A stretch of DNA of 57,313 nucleotides from Pseudonocardiales bacterium (GCA_019243635.1 JAFAUB010000039.1:1-57313), one strand, 5' to 3'. Positions 1 to 11,465 are shown, counted from the first letter of the stretch. A program made the numbers and translations. The notes: generated from the sequence alone by a model not told the origin.

Positions 1-129
1 AGCGCGACACCGGCCTTGACCTGGGCGAGGGCTCGTAAGCCGGCCCGCGCATCGGGCAGCCCCTAGCCTGCCCGTCATAGCTCGATGTGAGCCCTCGCGA
101 GGGTCCCAGGTCAAGGCCGGTGTCGCGCT
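1..129. repeat. Large imperfect inverted repeat (stem-loop)
   Basis: Positions 1-25 are the exact reverse complement of 105-129, and the pairing continues from 25-34 to 89-98 after a 6-base bulge. The RNA form would be a stem of about 34 bp closing a loop near 35-88. No gene is visible inside it. It abuts a truncated alkA-like fragment, so it may be the end of a mobile element or a dispersed palindromic element. It could extend further left, outside the window. Confidence 0.75.
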
Positions 130-130
130 C

Positions 131-382
131 ACCACTAGAGACCACCCCGCCGAGCTGATCGTGGTTCGTGGCGCCGGCGCCCCCGACTATTTTCCCACCA
201 GCGAACGGCGACTGCATGACTCCATGGCGCAGCTCTACGGGGTGCCGGACCCCGGTCTCGCCCAGCTCGAGCACATCGCATCCGGTTGGTCTCCCTACCG
301 CAGCTGGGTGTCGGTACTCATCCGCACCCGCCGGGAAGACACCACCGGTGAGATCGCCGGTGCTCGCCGCACGACCCGGTGA
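131..382 (+). pseudogene. C-terminal remnant of an AlkA-type DNA-3-methyladenine glycosylase
   Basis: About 80 codons resemble the C-terminal end of AlkA/HhH-GPD glycosylases: a segment like GAPDYFPTSERRLHD, then GWSPYRSWVSVLIRTR and an acidic ending, as in actinobacterial DNA-3-methyladenine glycosylase II. The catalytic HhH-GPD core is missing. The frame stays open leftwards through the inverted repeat and stops at 17-19, so the 5' part was lost or replaced. A GTG at 161 could start translation but would make only 73 residues. The family is recognised by eye and the truncation is clear. The fragment is probably non-functional. Confidence 0.6.
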
Positions 383-509
383 GAGTAGGCATGCGCCGCG
401 ATGAGACCGGATGGCACATGATCGGGACTGACCTCAGCGAGACCATGACCAGTGTGGCGCGCTGAGGGCTTGGCGCGTCGGTGCGATGCGGCCCCATAGG
501 CTGGGTGCT

Positions 510-2306
510 ATGAACGTACCTGTACTCGCCGCCGTGGCCTGGCCCTACGCCAACGGGCCTCGGCATATCGGCCACGTCTCCGGTTTCGGTGTCCCGTCGG
601 ACATCTTCGCGCGCTACCAGCGGATGGCCGGTAACCGGGTGCTCATGATCTCGGGAACCGACGAGAACGGTACCCCGATCCAGGTGCAGGCCGACGCTGA
701 GGGAGTCACGCCCCGCCGGCTCGCCGACAAGTACAACCGGATGATCGTGGCCGACCTGCACGGGCTGGGACTGTCCTACGACCTGTTCACCCGTACCACC
801 ACGGCCAACCACCACCGGGTGGTGCAGGAGCTGTTCCTCGCGCTGTACCGCAACGGCTACGTGCTCTCGCGTAGCGCGCTCGGCGCGGTCAGCCCGTCCA
901 CCGGTCGTACCCTGCCCGACCGCTACATCGAGGGCACCTGCCCGATCTGTGGCTATGACAGCGCGCGCGGCGACCAGTGCGACAGCTGCGGCAACCAGCT
1001 CGACCCGGCCGACCTGGTCAACCCGCGGTCCCGGATCAACGGCGAGACGCCGAGGTTCGTGCGGACCGAGCACCTGTTCCTCGACCTGCCCGCGTTCACC
1101 GAGGCGCTCGGTGGATGGCTGTCCACCCGCACCGAGTGGCGACCCAACGTGCTCAAGTTCTCGCTGAACCTGCTCGATGACCTGCGCCCGCGCCCGATCA
1201 CGCGCGACCTCGACTGGGGTGTGCGGGTCCCGCTGGAGGGCTGGCGCGACGCCCCGATGAAGCGGTTCTACGTCTGGTTCGACGCCGTGATCGGGTACCT
1301 GTCGGCGTCGGTGGAGTGGGCGGTGCGCTCCGGCGACCCGGACGCGTGGCGGGCGTGGTGGTGCGACCCGGCGGCCCGCTCGTACTACTTCATGGGCAAG
1401 GACAACATCACCTTCCACTCCCAGATCTGGCCCGCCATGCTGCTCGGCCAGAACGGGGCGGGGGACCGCGGCGGCGAGCCCGGGGCGTTCGGCACGCTGA
1501 ACCTGCCCACCGAGGTGGTGTCCAGCGAGTTCCTCACCATGAGCGGCTCGAAGTTCTCCACCTCGCGCGGCACGGTGATCTACGTCGGGGACTTCCTGCG
1601 CGAGTTCGGGCCGGACACCCTGCGCTACTTCATCTCGGTGGCCGCCCCCGAGACCCAGGACACCGACTTCACCTGGGACGAGTTCGTCCGCCGGACCAAC
1701 TTCGAGCTGGCCAACGAGTGGGGCAACCTGGTCAACCGCTCGATCGCGATGGCGCACCGCAACGTCGGCGCGGTACCCCGGCCCACGGCTGCGCGGGCGG
1801 CCGACTCCGAGCTGCTGGCCACCTCACGGGCGGCATTCGGCACTGTCGGAGGGCTGCTGGAGCGCAACCGGTTCAAGGCCGCGATCAGCGAGGCGATGCG
1901 GGTGGTGGGCGCAGCGAACAAGTACCTGTCCGAGCAGGAGCCGTGGAAGCGCACCGACGACCCGGAGCGCCGGGACACCATCCTGCACACCGCGCTGCAG
2001 GTGGTCGCTGACGCCAACGCCCTGCTCACCCCGTTCTTGCCGCACGCCGCCCAGCGGGTACACGAGCAGCTCGGCGGCACCGGGGTGTGGTCGGCCCAGC
2101 CGCGGGTCACCGCGGTCGCCGAGACGGTCGAGGGTGCCGGCCCGGACTACCCGGTCATCACCGGTGACTACGCCGAGGAGCAGGCGCGCTGGGCGAGCGT
2201 CCCCATCGAGCCGGGCCGCCCCCTCGCTAAGCCCACCCCCCTGTTCGCCAAGCTGGACCCCAAGCTGGGCGAGACCGGCCCCGACTGGGCCCCCATCCAG
2301 CCGTGA
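510..2306 (+). CDS. metG: Methionyl-tRNA synthetase
   Basis: Cytoplasmic class I enzyme that charges tRNA-Met with methionine. The 598 residues show the HIGH-type motif in [11 protein letters not shown] near the N-terminus, a zinc knuckle of two CxxC pairs (CPIC and CDSC) at about residues 145-163, and a KMSKS-type motif in the actinobacterial form KFSTSRGT near residue 350. An anticodon-binding helical domain follows. There is no C-terminal tRNA-binding extension, which fits the short metG type. I chose the ATG at 510 over an in-frame ATG at 486 because family proteins begin close to [12 protein letters not shown]. It heads the same tatD-rpfB-ksgA-ispE neighbourhood as in mycobacteria. The stop codon lies inside a palindrome. 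Confidence 0.97.
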   Translation: MNVPVLAAVAWPYANGPRHIGHVSGFGVPSDIFARYQRMAGNRVLMISGTDENGTPIQVQADAEGVTPRRLADKYNRMIVADLHGLGLSYDLFTRTTTANHHRVVQELFLALYRNGYVLSRSALGAVSPSTGRTLPDRYIEGTCPICGYDSARGDQCDSCGNQLDPADLVNPRSRINGETPRFVRTEHLFLDLPAFTEALGGWLSTRTEWRPNVLKFSLNLLDDLRPRPITRDLDWGVRVPLEGWRDAPMKRFYVWFDAVIGYLSASVEWAVRSGDPDAWRAWWCDPAARSYYFMGKDNITFHSQIWPAMLLGQNGAGDRGGEPGAFGTLNLPTEVVSSEFLTMSGSKFSTSRGTVIYVGDFLREFGPDTLRYFISVAAPETQDTDFTWDEFVRRTNFELANEWGNLVNRSIAMAHRNVGAVPRPTAARAADSELLATSRAAFGTVGGLLERNRFKAAISEAMRVVGAANKYLSEQEPWKRTDDPERRDTILHTALQVVADANALLTPFLPHAAQRVHEQLGGTGVWSAQPRVTAVAETVEGAGPDYPVITGDYAEEQARWASVPIEPGRPLAKPTPLFAKLDPKLGETGPDWAPIQP

Positions 2307-2344
2307 GTGGCGATGCGGGTGATGGCTCGCATCGCCACTCACGG
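2301..2344. repeat. Palindromic element covering the metG stop codon
   Basis: A 17-bp arm (CCGTGAGTGGCGATGCG) is followed by a 10-base loop and the exact reverse complement. The metG stop TGA is in the left arm. The same arm core recurs at 5223-5268 at the end of rsmA. There is no T-run after it, so if it terminates transcription it is the U-less hairpin type common in actinobacteria. Confidence 0.85.
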
Positions 2345-3217
2345 GTGCGGCGGTCGTCGCCGCCGCACCCGCCGCCGCTGCCGGCGGTGGTGGTCGACGC
2401 GCACACCCACCTGGACGCCTGCGGGGCCACCGATCCGGCGGGGGTGCGCGCGGCGCTGGACCGGGCTGCGGCGGTGGGGGTCCGCGCGGTGGTGACGGTG
2501 GCCGACGACATGACCGCGGCGCGCTGGGTGGTGCAGGCGTCGAACTGGGACGATCGGGTCTTCGCGGCGGTAGCGCTGCATCCCACCCGCACGGCGACGA
2601 TGACCGACGCCGACCGCGTCGAGCTCGAGCGGCTCGCGCGGCAAGCCCGGGTGGTGGCCGTGGGGGAGACCGGCCTGGACTACTACTGGACTCGAGTCGA
2701 CCCGGGCTGCCCGCCACCCGAGGCGCAACGGGAGGCCTACCGCTGGCACATCGACCTCGCTAAGCGAGTCGGAAAGCCGCTGATGATTCACGATCGGGAC
2801 GCCCACGGCGACGTGTTGGCGGTGCTCGATCAGGAGGGTCCGCCCCCTACTGTGGTGTTCCACTGCTTCTCCGGGGATGCCGCGATGGCGCGGGCCTGCG
2901 TGGACGCCGGCTACGTGCTGTCCTTTTCCGGCACCGTGACCTTTCGCAATGCCCGCGCGCTGCGCGAGGCGGCGGTGCTGGTTCCGGACGGGCAGCTGCT
3001 GGTGGAGACCGATGCCCCGTTCCTCACCCCCCATCCGCACCGCGGCAAGACCAACGAGCCGGTCAACCTGCCCTACACCGTTCGGGATCTCGCCGCGTTG
3101 CGCGGGCAGGACGTGGCGGAGCTGGCGGCGTCGACCTCAGCCGCCGCCGAGCGGGTCTTCGGCTTCGGGCGCCTCGCGGCACGGTTCGGCGCGACCGATA
3201 CCGCTGGCCGGTCCTGA
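2345..3217 (+). CDS. tatD: TatD family metal-dependent deoxyribonuclease
   Basis: TIM-barrel metal-dependent hydrolase of the TatD family (DNase/3'-5' exonuclease activity in characterised members). Visible family marks: VVDAHTHLD at the start (first metal-binding His pair), GETGLDYYW in the middle (metal-bridging Glu), MIHDRDAH, FHCFSG and LVETDAPFL near the C-terminus. With the GTG at 2345 the protein has 290 residues and a short Pro-rich lead. GTG codons at 2387 and 2390 are alternatives, and 2303 would begin inside the palindrome. It lies directly after metG and before the rpf gene, as in M. tuberculosis. Confidence 0.93.
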   Translation: MRRSSPPHPPPLPAVVVDAHTHLDACGATDPAGVRAALDRAAAVGVRAVVTVADDMTAARWVVQASNWDDRVFAAVALHPTRTATMTDADRVELERLARQARVVAVGETGLDYYWTRVDPGCPPPEAQREAYRWHIDLAKRVGKPLMIHDRDAHGDVLAVLDQEGPPPTVVFHCFSGDAAMARACVDAGYVLSFSGTVTFRNARALREAAVLVPDGQLLVETDAPFLTPHPHRGKTNEPVNLPYTVRDLAALRGQDVAELAASTSAAAERVFGFGRLAARFGATDTAGRS

Positions 3218-3376
3218 GCGACTGATCGGCGACATCCACCGGCGAGGTGTTTGCGCGCTCCGCTACGAACCGTTACCTTTCCGTCACTGTCAGCCGGGGT
3301 GGGGTGGTTCCCGGTACGAGGACGGGGGTCGCTGTTCTCGTACTCCCCTGCCCGGAACTGCGATGACTGGACATCA

Positions 3377-4330
3377 GTGACCACTCGTACGTTCGTCCGA
3401 GGCGCCCTGCTCGCGTGCATCCTGGCGCTGACAACCGGTACCGCCGCGGCTCTCACCCTGGACAAGACCATCACCATCGCGGTGGACGATGAGCAGCGGA
3501 CCATCCATACCTTCGCGTCGTCGGTCGCGGGGGCGCTGGAGTCCGCTGGTCTGCGGGTCGATGACCAGGACACCCTGGCCCCCACCGCGAGCAGTGCCGT
3601 CGAGGACGGCAGTCGTATCGTGCTCCGGCGCGGCCGACCGCTCGACCTCACCGTCGACGGCACTCAGCACGAGATCTGGACCACCGCCCTCACCGTCGAG
3701 ACCGCGCTGAGGCAGGTGGGGATGCCCTCCCGCGACGTGGAGCTGTCCGCTGACCCCGCCCGACGCATCCCCCTGGAAGGCATGGCGCTGGTGGTACGCA
3801 TCGCCAAGCCGATCGTCCTGTTCGACGGTGGACTTCCGGCGAAGGAGATTCACTCCACCGCGCTCTCGGTCGGTGACCTGCTCACCCAGCAGGGCGTGCC
3901 GTTGCGGGCGCTGGACACGGTGACCCCGGAGCGCACTTCGCCCGTGCTGCCCGGAATGACTGTGCGGGTCACTCGGGTCACCGCCGAGGAACTGAGCGAG
4001 AAGCGACTTGTCCGGCCCCCGGTCAGGAAGGTCAAGGATCCCGAGGTCCGGACCCTCGCGAAGAGGGTCACCGTTACCGCGGCCACCGTCTGGGATCAGC
4101 TGGCCCGGTGCGAGTCCGGCGACAACTGGGCCGCCAACTCGGGCAACGGCTACTACGGTGGTCTGCAGTTCGATAAGGCCACCTGGAGCGCCAACGGCGG
4201 TAACCAGTTCGCCCCGTACCCGCACCAGGCAAGCCGCGAACAGCAGATTGCGGTCGCCCAGCGGGTCCGCAACGCCCGTGGCAACTACCACGCCTGGCCC
4301 ACCTGCTCAGCCCAGCTCGGGCTCTGGTAA
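3377..4330 (+). CDS. rpfB: Resuscitation-promoting factor, RpfB-like
   Basis: Secreted cell-wall muralytic enzyme that helps restart growth of dormant cells in actinobacteria. From the GTG at 3377 the protein has 317 residues: a signal/anchor segment (about residues 6-25, [18 protein letters not shown]), three DUF348 repeats of about 60 residues, a shortened G5-like linker around [10 protein letters not shown], and the lysozyme-like Rpf domain from about residue 237. CESGDNW carries the catalytic Glu, and the tail has YYGGLQFD and YHAWPTCS. The position between tatD and rsmA matches rpfB in mycobacteria. The G5 region looks shorter than usual. No riboswitch was recognised in the 160 bases upstream. 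Confidence 0.93.
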   Translation: MTTRTFVRGALLACILALTTGTAAALTLDKTITIAVDDEQRTIHTFASSVAGALESAGLRVDDQDTLAPTASSAVEDGSRIVLRRGRPLDLTVDGTQHEIWTTALTVETALRQVGMPSRDVELSADPARRIPLEGMALVVRIAKPIVLFDGGLPAKEIHSTALSVGDLLTQQGVPLRALDTVTPERTSPVLPGMTVRVTRVTAEELSEKRLVRPPVRKVKDPEVRTLAKRVTVTAATVWDQLARCESGDNWAANSGNGYYGGLQFDKATWSANGGNQFAPYPHQASREQQIAVAQRVRNARGNYHAWPTCSAQLGLW

Positions 4331-4363
4331 GACCGGGAGGTGAGCCAGGAGGCGGGCCGGGGC

Positions 4364-5248
4364 ATGGCGCCTACCCCGGCTGGCCCCGCGTTGCTGGGGC
4401 CTGCTGACCTGCGCGTGCTCGCCGATCGGCTGGGGCTGCGACCGACCAAGCGGCTCGGCCAGAACTTCGTGCACGACGCCAACACGGTGCGCCGTATCGT
4501 GGCGGCGGCCGGTCTGGTGGCCGAGGACGTCGTGCTGGAGGTCGGGCCTGGTCTGGGCTCGCTCACCCTGGCGCTGCTCGGCGTGGCGGGTCGGGTGCTG
4601 GCCGTGGAGGTGGATCCGCTGCTCGCCGGCGCGTTGCCCGGCACGGTGGCCGAGCGCGTCCGGGAGCGCGCCGACGCGCTGCGGATACTGACCGCCGACG
4701 CGCTGCGGGTGCGACGGGCGGAGATCGTCGAGGCGGCTGGTGGCCTGGAACCCACGGTGCTGGTCGCGAACCTGCCCTACAACGTCGGTGTTCCCGTGCT
4801 GCTGCACCTGCTGGCCGAGCTGCCGGGACTGCGTCGTGGGTTGGTGATGGTGCAGGCCGAGGTGGCCGACCGGCTGGCCGCCCCGCCGGGCACCCGATGC
4901 TACGGCGCACCCGGCGTCAAGGCGGCCTGGTTCGCCGAGGTCCGCCGCGCTGGAGGGGTGCCCCGCGCGGTGTTCTGGCCGGTGCCCAACGTGGACTCCG
5001 GCCTGGTCGCCCTGACCAGCCGCCCAGCACCGTCCACGGTGCCCAGAGAACAGGTCTTCGCGCTGGTGGATGCCGCGTTCGCGCAGCGCCGCAAGACGCT
5101 GCGGGCGGCCCTGGCCGGCTGGGCGGGTTCACCCGCCACCGCTGAACGGATGCTCCGCGCGGCGGGGGTGGATCCCAGCGCCCGCGCCGAGCGCCTCACG
5201 ATCAGCGACTTTGCGAGAGTCGCCCGTGAGTGGCGATGCGACCTATAG
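4364..5248 (+). CDS. rsmA: 16S rRNA (adenine1518/1519-N6) dimethyltransferase
   Basis: KsgA/RsmA dimethylates two adjacent adenines in helix 45 of 16S rRNA late in 30S assembly. Visible motifs: RLGQNFVHD near the N-terminus, the SAM-binding [12 protein letters not shown] and the catalytic [10 protein letters not shown] chose the ATG at 4364 (294 residues) because AGGAGG lies 11 bases before it; the upstream GTG at 4340 has its purine run immediately adjacent. The final residues (REWRCDL) are encoded by a 46-bp palindrome that contains the stop codon, so the repeat has been taken into the reading frame. Confidence 0.95.
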   Translation: MAPTPAGPALLGPADLRVLADRLGLRPTKRLGQNFVHDANTVRRIVAAAGLVAEDVVLEVGPGLGSLTLALLGVAGRVLAVEVDPLLAGALPGTVAERVRERADALRILTADALRVRRAEIVEAAGGLEPTVLVANLPYNVGVPVLLHLLAELPGLRRGLVMVQAEVADRLAAPPGTRCYGAPGVKAAWFAEVRRAGGVPRAVFWPVPNVDSGLVALTSRPAPSTVPREQVFALVDAAFAQRRKTLRAALAGWAGSPATAERMLRAAGVDPSARAERLTISDFARVAREWRCDL

Positions 5249-5268
5249 GTCGCATCGCCACTCACGGG
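5223..5268. repeat. Perfect 46-bp palindrome covering the rsmA stop codon
   Basis: Every base from 5223 to 5268 pairs with its mirror position around the centre ACCTATAGGT, with no spacer. The arms contain the same GTGAGTGGCGATGCG core as the element at 2301-2344. It encodes the last residues of RsmA and its stop, and ends about 30 bases before the ispE start. It could act as a U-less terminator, an mRNA-stabilising hairpin or a REP-like repeat. Confidence 0.9.
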
Positions 5269-5298
5269 TTGTCCACAGGAGGCCCGTACCCTGGTGCC

Positions 5299-6254
5299 GT
5301 GCTTGCCGTTGTGCCGCAGCCGGTCACCGTGCGCGTCCCGGCCAAGGTCAACCTGCACCTGGCCGTGGGAAGGCTGCGCTGGGACGGCTATCACGATCTG
5401 GTCAGCGTGTTCCAGGCGCTGTCGATGATCGACGAGGTGACCGTCGCGGTCACCGACGAGCCCGGCGTGCAGGTGTACGGAGAGGGTGCCGGGACGGTGC
5501 CCACCGACCGCCGCAACCTCGCGTGGCGTGCGGTGCTCCTGCTCGCCGAGCACGTCGGGCGCCGACCCGCCGTGCGGGTGGTGCTGCGCAAGACCATTCC
5601 GGTGGCCGGCGGGATGGCCGGCGGCAGCGCCGACGCGGCGGGCGCTCTGGTCGCGCTGGCCGGACTGTGGCGCCTGGATATCAGCCGCGACGAGCTTACC
5701 GGGCTGGCCGCCGGGCTGGGCAGCGATGTGCCGTTCGCGTTGTGCGGGGGCACCGCGTTGGGCACCGGGCGTGGTGAGTCCCTGGTGCCGGTGCTGGCCC
5801 GGCATACCTTCCACTGGGTGATAGCACTGGACCACTGCGGCCTGTCCACTCCGGAGGTCTACCGGGAGTTGGACCGGCTTCGGCGGGGTCCGTCGCTACA
5901 GCGGCTCGGTGACGCCGAGCCGCTGCTCGAGGCGCTGGCTTCGGGGGACCCCCGGCAGCTCGCATTGCTGCTGGGCAATGATCTGCAGGCCGCCGCGGTG
6001 TCGCTGCGCCCCACGCTACGGCGCACCCTGCGGGCCGGGGTCGATGCCGGGGCACTGGCCGGTATCGTGTCGGGGTCCGGACCGACCTGCGCGTTTCTGT
6101 GCGCCGACGCCGACGCTGCGGTCCGGGTTGCCGCTGAGCTGGCCGGTGCCGGTGTGTGCCGTACGGTCCGGGTAGCCAGCGGCCCGGTGCCCGGTGCCCG
6201 GATCGTGGAGGACCCACGCCCCGTGCCGCCCCCCGAACCCCTGGCGCACGCCTG

Positions 6255-6255
<1 letters not shown>
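5299..6255 (+). CDS. ispE: 4-diphosphocytidyl-2-C-methyl-D-erythritol kinase
   Basis: GHMP kinase that phosphorylates CDP-methylerythritol in the non-mevalonate isoprenoid pathway. It shows [14 protein letters not shown] at the N-terminus, the ATP-binding glycine-rich motif [15 protein letters not shown] near residue 100, and the third GHMP motif [10 protein letters not shown] near the C-terminus. The GTG at 5299 gives 318 residues. An AGGAGG at 5277-5282 is rather far upstream (16 bases) but no nearer in-frame start exists. It overlaps the next gene by one base, so the two are probably co-translated. Confidence 0.95.
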
Positions 6256-8081
<1,826 letters not shown>

Positions 8082-8130
8082 TGACCATCGGTGCGCGTCC
8101 TTCCCACCACGGCCCCTAAGGTGGCAGCTT

Positions 8131-9807
8131 GTGAGCAGGTTCGTCGACACCCTGGTAGCCCACTGCGCGCCGGACTCGCCGATCCGGTCGGATCGCGGCA
8201 TCACCACCGGCGAACCCACCCGGCCGCGCCGCACCACCTGGACGGAGGTCCACGAGCAGGCCCTTCGGGCCGCCGGATGCCTGATGGGCACCGCCGCTCC
8301 CGGTGTTCAACACGGTGACGCGGTCGCGGTGCTGGCCGGTGATCCCGCGTTGATCGCTCCCGCGGTGCAGGGTGTCTGGCTGGCCGGTGGCAGCGTGACC
8401 ATGCTGCACCAGCCCACCCACCGCGCCGACCTGGCGAGTTGGGCGGCGGACACCGTCAGGGTGCTCGGCATGATCGACGCCAAGCTGGTGCTGCTGGGGC
8501 CGCCCTTCGACCGGCTCGCCCCGCTGCTGGATCAGCGCGGGATCGGCTACCTGATGCTCGCCGATCTCGATGACCCGACCGTCCGACCGCTCACCGCACC
8601 GGTGAAGGTGGCCGAGGACGACACCGCATTGCTGCAGCTCACCTCCGGGTCCAGCGCCGAGCCCAAGGCGGTCCGGATCACCCACGGCAACCTCTACGCC
8701 AACATGACCGCGATGGCGCGGGCCGGGGCCCTCGACCCGGCGGGTGACGTGATGGTGTCTTGGCTGCCGCTGTTCCACGACATGGGGATGGTCGGGTTCC
8801 TCACCCTCCCGATGGCGCTGGGCCTGGAGCTGGTGAAGGTGACACCGGCGGAGTTCATGTCCCACCCGTTGCTGTGGGCCGAGCTGATCAGCCGGCACCG
8901 CGGCACGATCACCGCGGCGCCGAACTTCGGCTACGCCCTGCTGGCCCGGCGGCTGGCCGGCACCGACGAGCACTTCGACCTGTCCAGCCTGCGCTTCGCG
9001 CTCAACGGTGCCGAGCCCATCGAACCGGCCGCGGTGCGGGCCTTCACCGGCGAGGGAGCGCGGTTCGGGTTGTCGGGACGCTGCGTGGTGTGCGCCTATG
9101 GGATGGCCGAGACCACCCTCGGGGTGTCCTTCGCTCCACTGGGTATCGGCATGCGGGTGGATACCGTGGATGCCGACGCGCTGGAGACCCGGCGCCGGGC
9201 TGTCGTGGCCGGGCCCGCAGACCGCGACGTCCGGGCCTTCCCCCTGCTGGGACCGCCGTTGCCCGGGATGGAGGTGCGGGTCCTCGCCGAGGACGGTGCC
9301 CCGCTCGGCGAGCGCCACGTCGGCCGGCTGCACCTGCGCGGTGAGTCGGTCACCCGCGAGTACCTGACCACGGCGGGACCTCGTCCCACCCAGGATCCCG
9401 ACGGGTGGCTGGACACCGGCGACGAGGGCTACCTCGCCGACGGCGAGGTGGTGGTCTGCGGGCGGCGCAAGGACGTCATCATCATGGGCGGGCGCAACAT
9501 CTATCCCATCGACATCGAGCGCGCCGCGGGAGGGGTCGACGGGGTCCGGCCGGGCAACGTGGCGGCGGTTCGCCTCGACGCCGGCGCACGGCGGGAGTCG
9601 TTCGCGGTGGCCGTCGAGTCCAACCGGGCCGGAGACGCCGAGGCCGAGCGCGTCCTGCGCAAGGAGGTCATCTCCCGGGTGGTCGACGCCGTGGGCCTGC
9701 GGCCGGGCGCGGTGGTGGTGCTGCCACCGGCCACCCTGCCCAAGACCCCCTCGGGCAAGCTGCGCCGCGCTGCGGTCCGGGACCAGATCGCCGAATACCT
9801 ACCCTGA
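8131..9807 (+). CDS. Acyl-AMP ligase (FAAL/FadD-like, Pks16-type)
   Basis: Adenylate-forming enzyme that activates a fatty acid as acyl-AMP, for CoA ligation or direct transfer to a carrier protein. Visible motifs: the P-loop-like LQLTSGSSAEPKAVRITHGN, AYGMAET, the hinge region GDEGYLADGEVVVCGRRKD, and a C-terminal KTPSGKLRR with the catalytic Lys. The GTG at 8131 gives 558 residues. In M. tuberculosis the corresponding position near ispE and pth is occupied by the pks16 gene, which is this family despite its name. Acyl-AMP ligase versus acyl-CoA synthetase cannot be settled by eye. No carrier-protein gene is adjacent. Confidence 0.88.
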   Translation: MSRFVDTLVAHCAPDSPIRSDRGITTGEPTRPRRTTWTEVHEQALRAAGCLMGTAAPGVQHGDAVAVLAGDPALIAPAVQGVWLAGGSVTMLHQPTHRADLASWAADTVRVLGMIDAKLVLLGPPFDRLAPLLDQRGIGYLMLADLDDPTVRPLTAPVKVAEDDTALLQLTSGSSAEPKAVRITHGNLYANMTAMARAGALDPAGDVMVSWLPLFHDMGMVGFLTLPMALGLELVKVTPAEFMSHPLLWAELISRHRGTITAAPNFGYALLARRLAGTDEHFDLSSLRFALNGAEPIEPAAVRAFTGEGARFGLSGRCVVCAYGMAETTLGVSFAPLGIGMRVDTVDADALETRRRAVVAGPADRDVRAFPLLGPPLPGMEVRVLAEDGAPLGERHVGRLHLRGESVTREYLTTAGPRPTQDPDGWLDTGDEGYLADGEVVVCGRRKDVIIMGGRNIYPIDIERAAGGVDGVRPGNVAAVRLDAGARRESFAVAVESNRAGDAEAERVLRKEVISRVVDAVGLRPGAVVVLPPATLPKTPSGKLRRAAVRDQIAEYLP

Positions 9808-9878
9808 CCGGGTTTCCGTAGGTCACCCGATAGCCTGCACCTCCGAGTCCCCAGTCCAGCCGAGGAGAGATGACCGGC

Positions 9879-10082
9879 ATGGCTTCACTACAGACCCTCG
9901 AACGTCGGATCCTCGCACTCGAGGCGCGCCTGGCCGATGTCGAGGGCGGGTACGGAGACACTCTCTACAAGCTGCGTCGGGCAAGTGTCAAAGCTGACCT
10001 GCGAACGGCGAAGATCCTCCAACGCCTCGACATCGACGACGTGTCCGAAGAGGAGATCGACACCGCGCTGGACGAGGAGTGA
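9879..10082 (+). CDS. Small charged coiled-coil protein of unknown function
   Basis: 67 residues from the ATG at 9879, or 70 from an ATG at 9870; the GAGGAGAG at 9861-9868 fits the later start better. The sequence begins MASLQTLERRILALEARLAD, a clear heptad pattern, continues with a basic middle and ends with a very acidic tail (SEEEIDTALDEE). No catalytic motif is seen. Conserved-looking composition and a good ribosome site support a real gene. It follows the acyl-AMP ligase in the same direction and is the last + strand gene before the GntR/Nudix remnants. Confidence 0.7.
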   Translation: MASLQTLERRILALEARLADVEGGYGDTLYKLRRASVKADLRTAKILQRLDIDDVSEEEIDTALDEE

Positions 10083-10142
10083 GGCCGGAGGGCCGCGCTG
10101 CGGACGACCACGATATTCGACGCTTTCTGCATCTACCCAGGC

Positions 10143-10160
10143 AGCGTAGCGCGCTACGCT
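10143..10160. promoter_or_regulatory. Perfect 18-bp palindrome (candidate operator)
   Basis: AGCGTAGCGCGCTACGCT is exactly self-complementary. A second, 10-bp palindrome (GCGTATACGC) lies at 10192-10201. Both are in the gap between the small coiled-coil gene and the Nudix remnant, near a GntR remnant, so an operator of a lost element regulator is possible. No binding evidence exists. Confidence 0.4.
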
Positions 10161-10241
10161 GATGTGCGATTCTCGCCGGCCGGCAGATAAAGCGTATACG
10201 CGGCGATCGTCGAACCGTCGGTGACGATACCACTTCGAATC

Positions 10242-10726
10242 CTAACCTTCTGGTTCTCCCCGGGAGAACCAGTGCTGGCGCATATCTTGCTCCTCGTGTT
10301 CCCGTGAGCGCCGGCCGGCCTCAAGTCGGTCGGCCACGAATACGGCGCAAGCTTGGCTACTCATGACCTTAGCGGGATGAAGGTGGCCGAGACGGTGGAG
10401 CCGTCCCGCCCGGAGTCCTGTCTCCTCGACCGGTTCTCTCCGGGCGAGTGCCGCTGGATCCCCATCCTCCCATGGGGCAGGGTGCCCTGGGGGAATTCCC
10501 ACGACCGGTGGGAAACCGGGTAACGGTACTGCTCAACCAGGTGGAACCCGTCGCGATCGACCGGGATGATGAGCGCGAAGTCTGGTTTTTCGACATACGA
10601 GTGGATACCCTGAGACCCGTCGGGGCGTTGGATCACATCTTCGCGGAGCCGCATCCACTGGTTGTGGTATACGATCCGGGGGGAGACCCGCTGGATCGTG
10701 AGGTCGCCAGGTTCCGGCTCAGGTTG
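10242..10726 (-). pseudogene. Frameshifted Nudix hydrolase remnant (Pif-like)
   Basis: Two adjacent reading frames on the minus strand together encode one Nudix protein. The upstream frame (about 10726 to 10500) reads GIHSYVEKPDFALIIPV and VEQYRYPVSHRSWEFPQGTLP. The downstream frame (about 10490 to 10242) continues with the Nudix box LARREPVEETGLRAGRL and an ending like that of ADP-ribose pyrophosphatases. The join falls near 10470-10500, just after the glycine that opens the Nudix box. No good start codon exists upstream of an internal ATG at 10654. The gene follows a GntR remnant with an 8-base frame overlap. GntR plus Nudix pairs occur in pSAM2-like integrative elements (KorSA and Pif). 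Confidence 0.7.
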
Positions 10727-11465
10727 TCAAGTCATACTGGGAGACCAACTCATGTCGATCACCGACAACGATTCGATGGGTGAGGTCGAGGATGTGATCG
10801 AGCTGGTCGTAACACCGGCGCCAGAGCACAAGAACCGGCTGATTCATGTCTATTTTCAACTTCTCGCGCTCATCGTCGCTGGGAAGCCGGCATGTTACGG
10901 ACTCCTCGAAGTGAACTCGGTAGCCGAGCTCTTCCATGCGAGGGTGCATGTCGCCCGGCTCGGTGCTGACTTCCCGGAGGATCAGTGGCTTGCTGACCAG
11001 GTCGAGCCTGAGATAGCTCGTCGACAGCTGCACTGGTGATCCGCCCACGATGCCTTGCCGGCGGGCTCGCCGCAGGACGAGCGTCCCGGTCGGCACACCG
11101 AGACCGCGCCCCACCATCACATCAGCCTCGACCTCGCTGACCGTCGTCTCGGTGAATGGCTCGTGGCCCGTCTTGGCCGCCGAGACATGGAACCCGCGCC
11201 AGGTCCCGACTTGACGTGTCACGTCATCAGTCGCTCTCCGGATGCTGGGGCTGCGGCCATGCACCTGCGCACCGGTGCCGGTGGCCAGGATGATGAGACC
11301 GCGTTCGGCGAGGATCCGCAGCGCGTGCCCCGGGGCCTCGTGAACCTGGTGGTCGAAAAACAGGTTGGAGAGATCATCTTCGACCCGCACGTCACCGGGG
11401 AGTGCGTCATCATCCTCGATGAGGATCCTGCTCGGGTGCTGCGCGACGCGTTGATTGAGTGGCTC
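10719..11465 (-). pseudogene. Degenerate GntR/UTRA transcriptional regulator
   Basis: The C-terminal two thirds look like an intact UTRA effector domain (FTETTVSEVEADVMVGRGLG, ILREVSTEP, VTCRLPSDDEREKL, YDQLDHILDLTHRIVVGDRH). The frame continues upstream of the GTG at 11390 to about 11465 with a recognisable but decayed winged-helix segment (LNQRVAQHPS, LPGDVRVEDDLSNLF, HALRILAERGLI). The recognition helix, normally V-S-R-x-T-V-R-x-A-L, is replaced by VHEAPGHAL. No start codon with a ribosome site is seen at the expected N-terminus. It is probably a non-functional repressor relic, transcribed towards the Nudix remnant. Confidence 0.6.

Noticed and set aside
318..1757. Long open frame on the minus strand opposite metG
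   Set aside because: It is a mirror of GC-rich codon usage; metG on the + strand has all family motifs.
10250..10272. Hairpin CTGGTTCTCC/GGAGAACCAG at the end of the Nudix remnant
   Set aside because: It lies within the coding end of the Nudix frame and has no T-run; it could be chance from the WFSRGEP codons, so it is not called a terminator.
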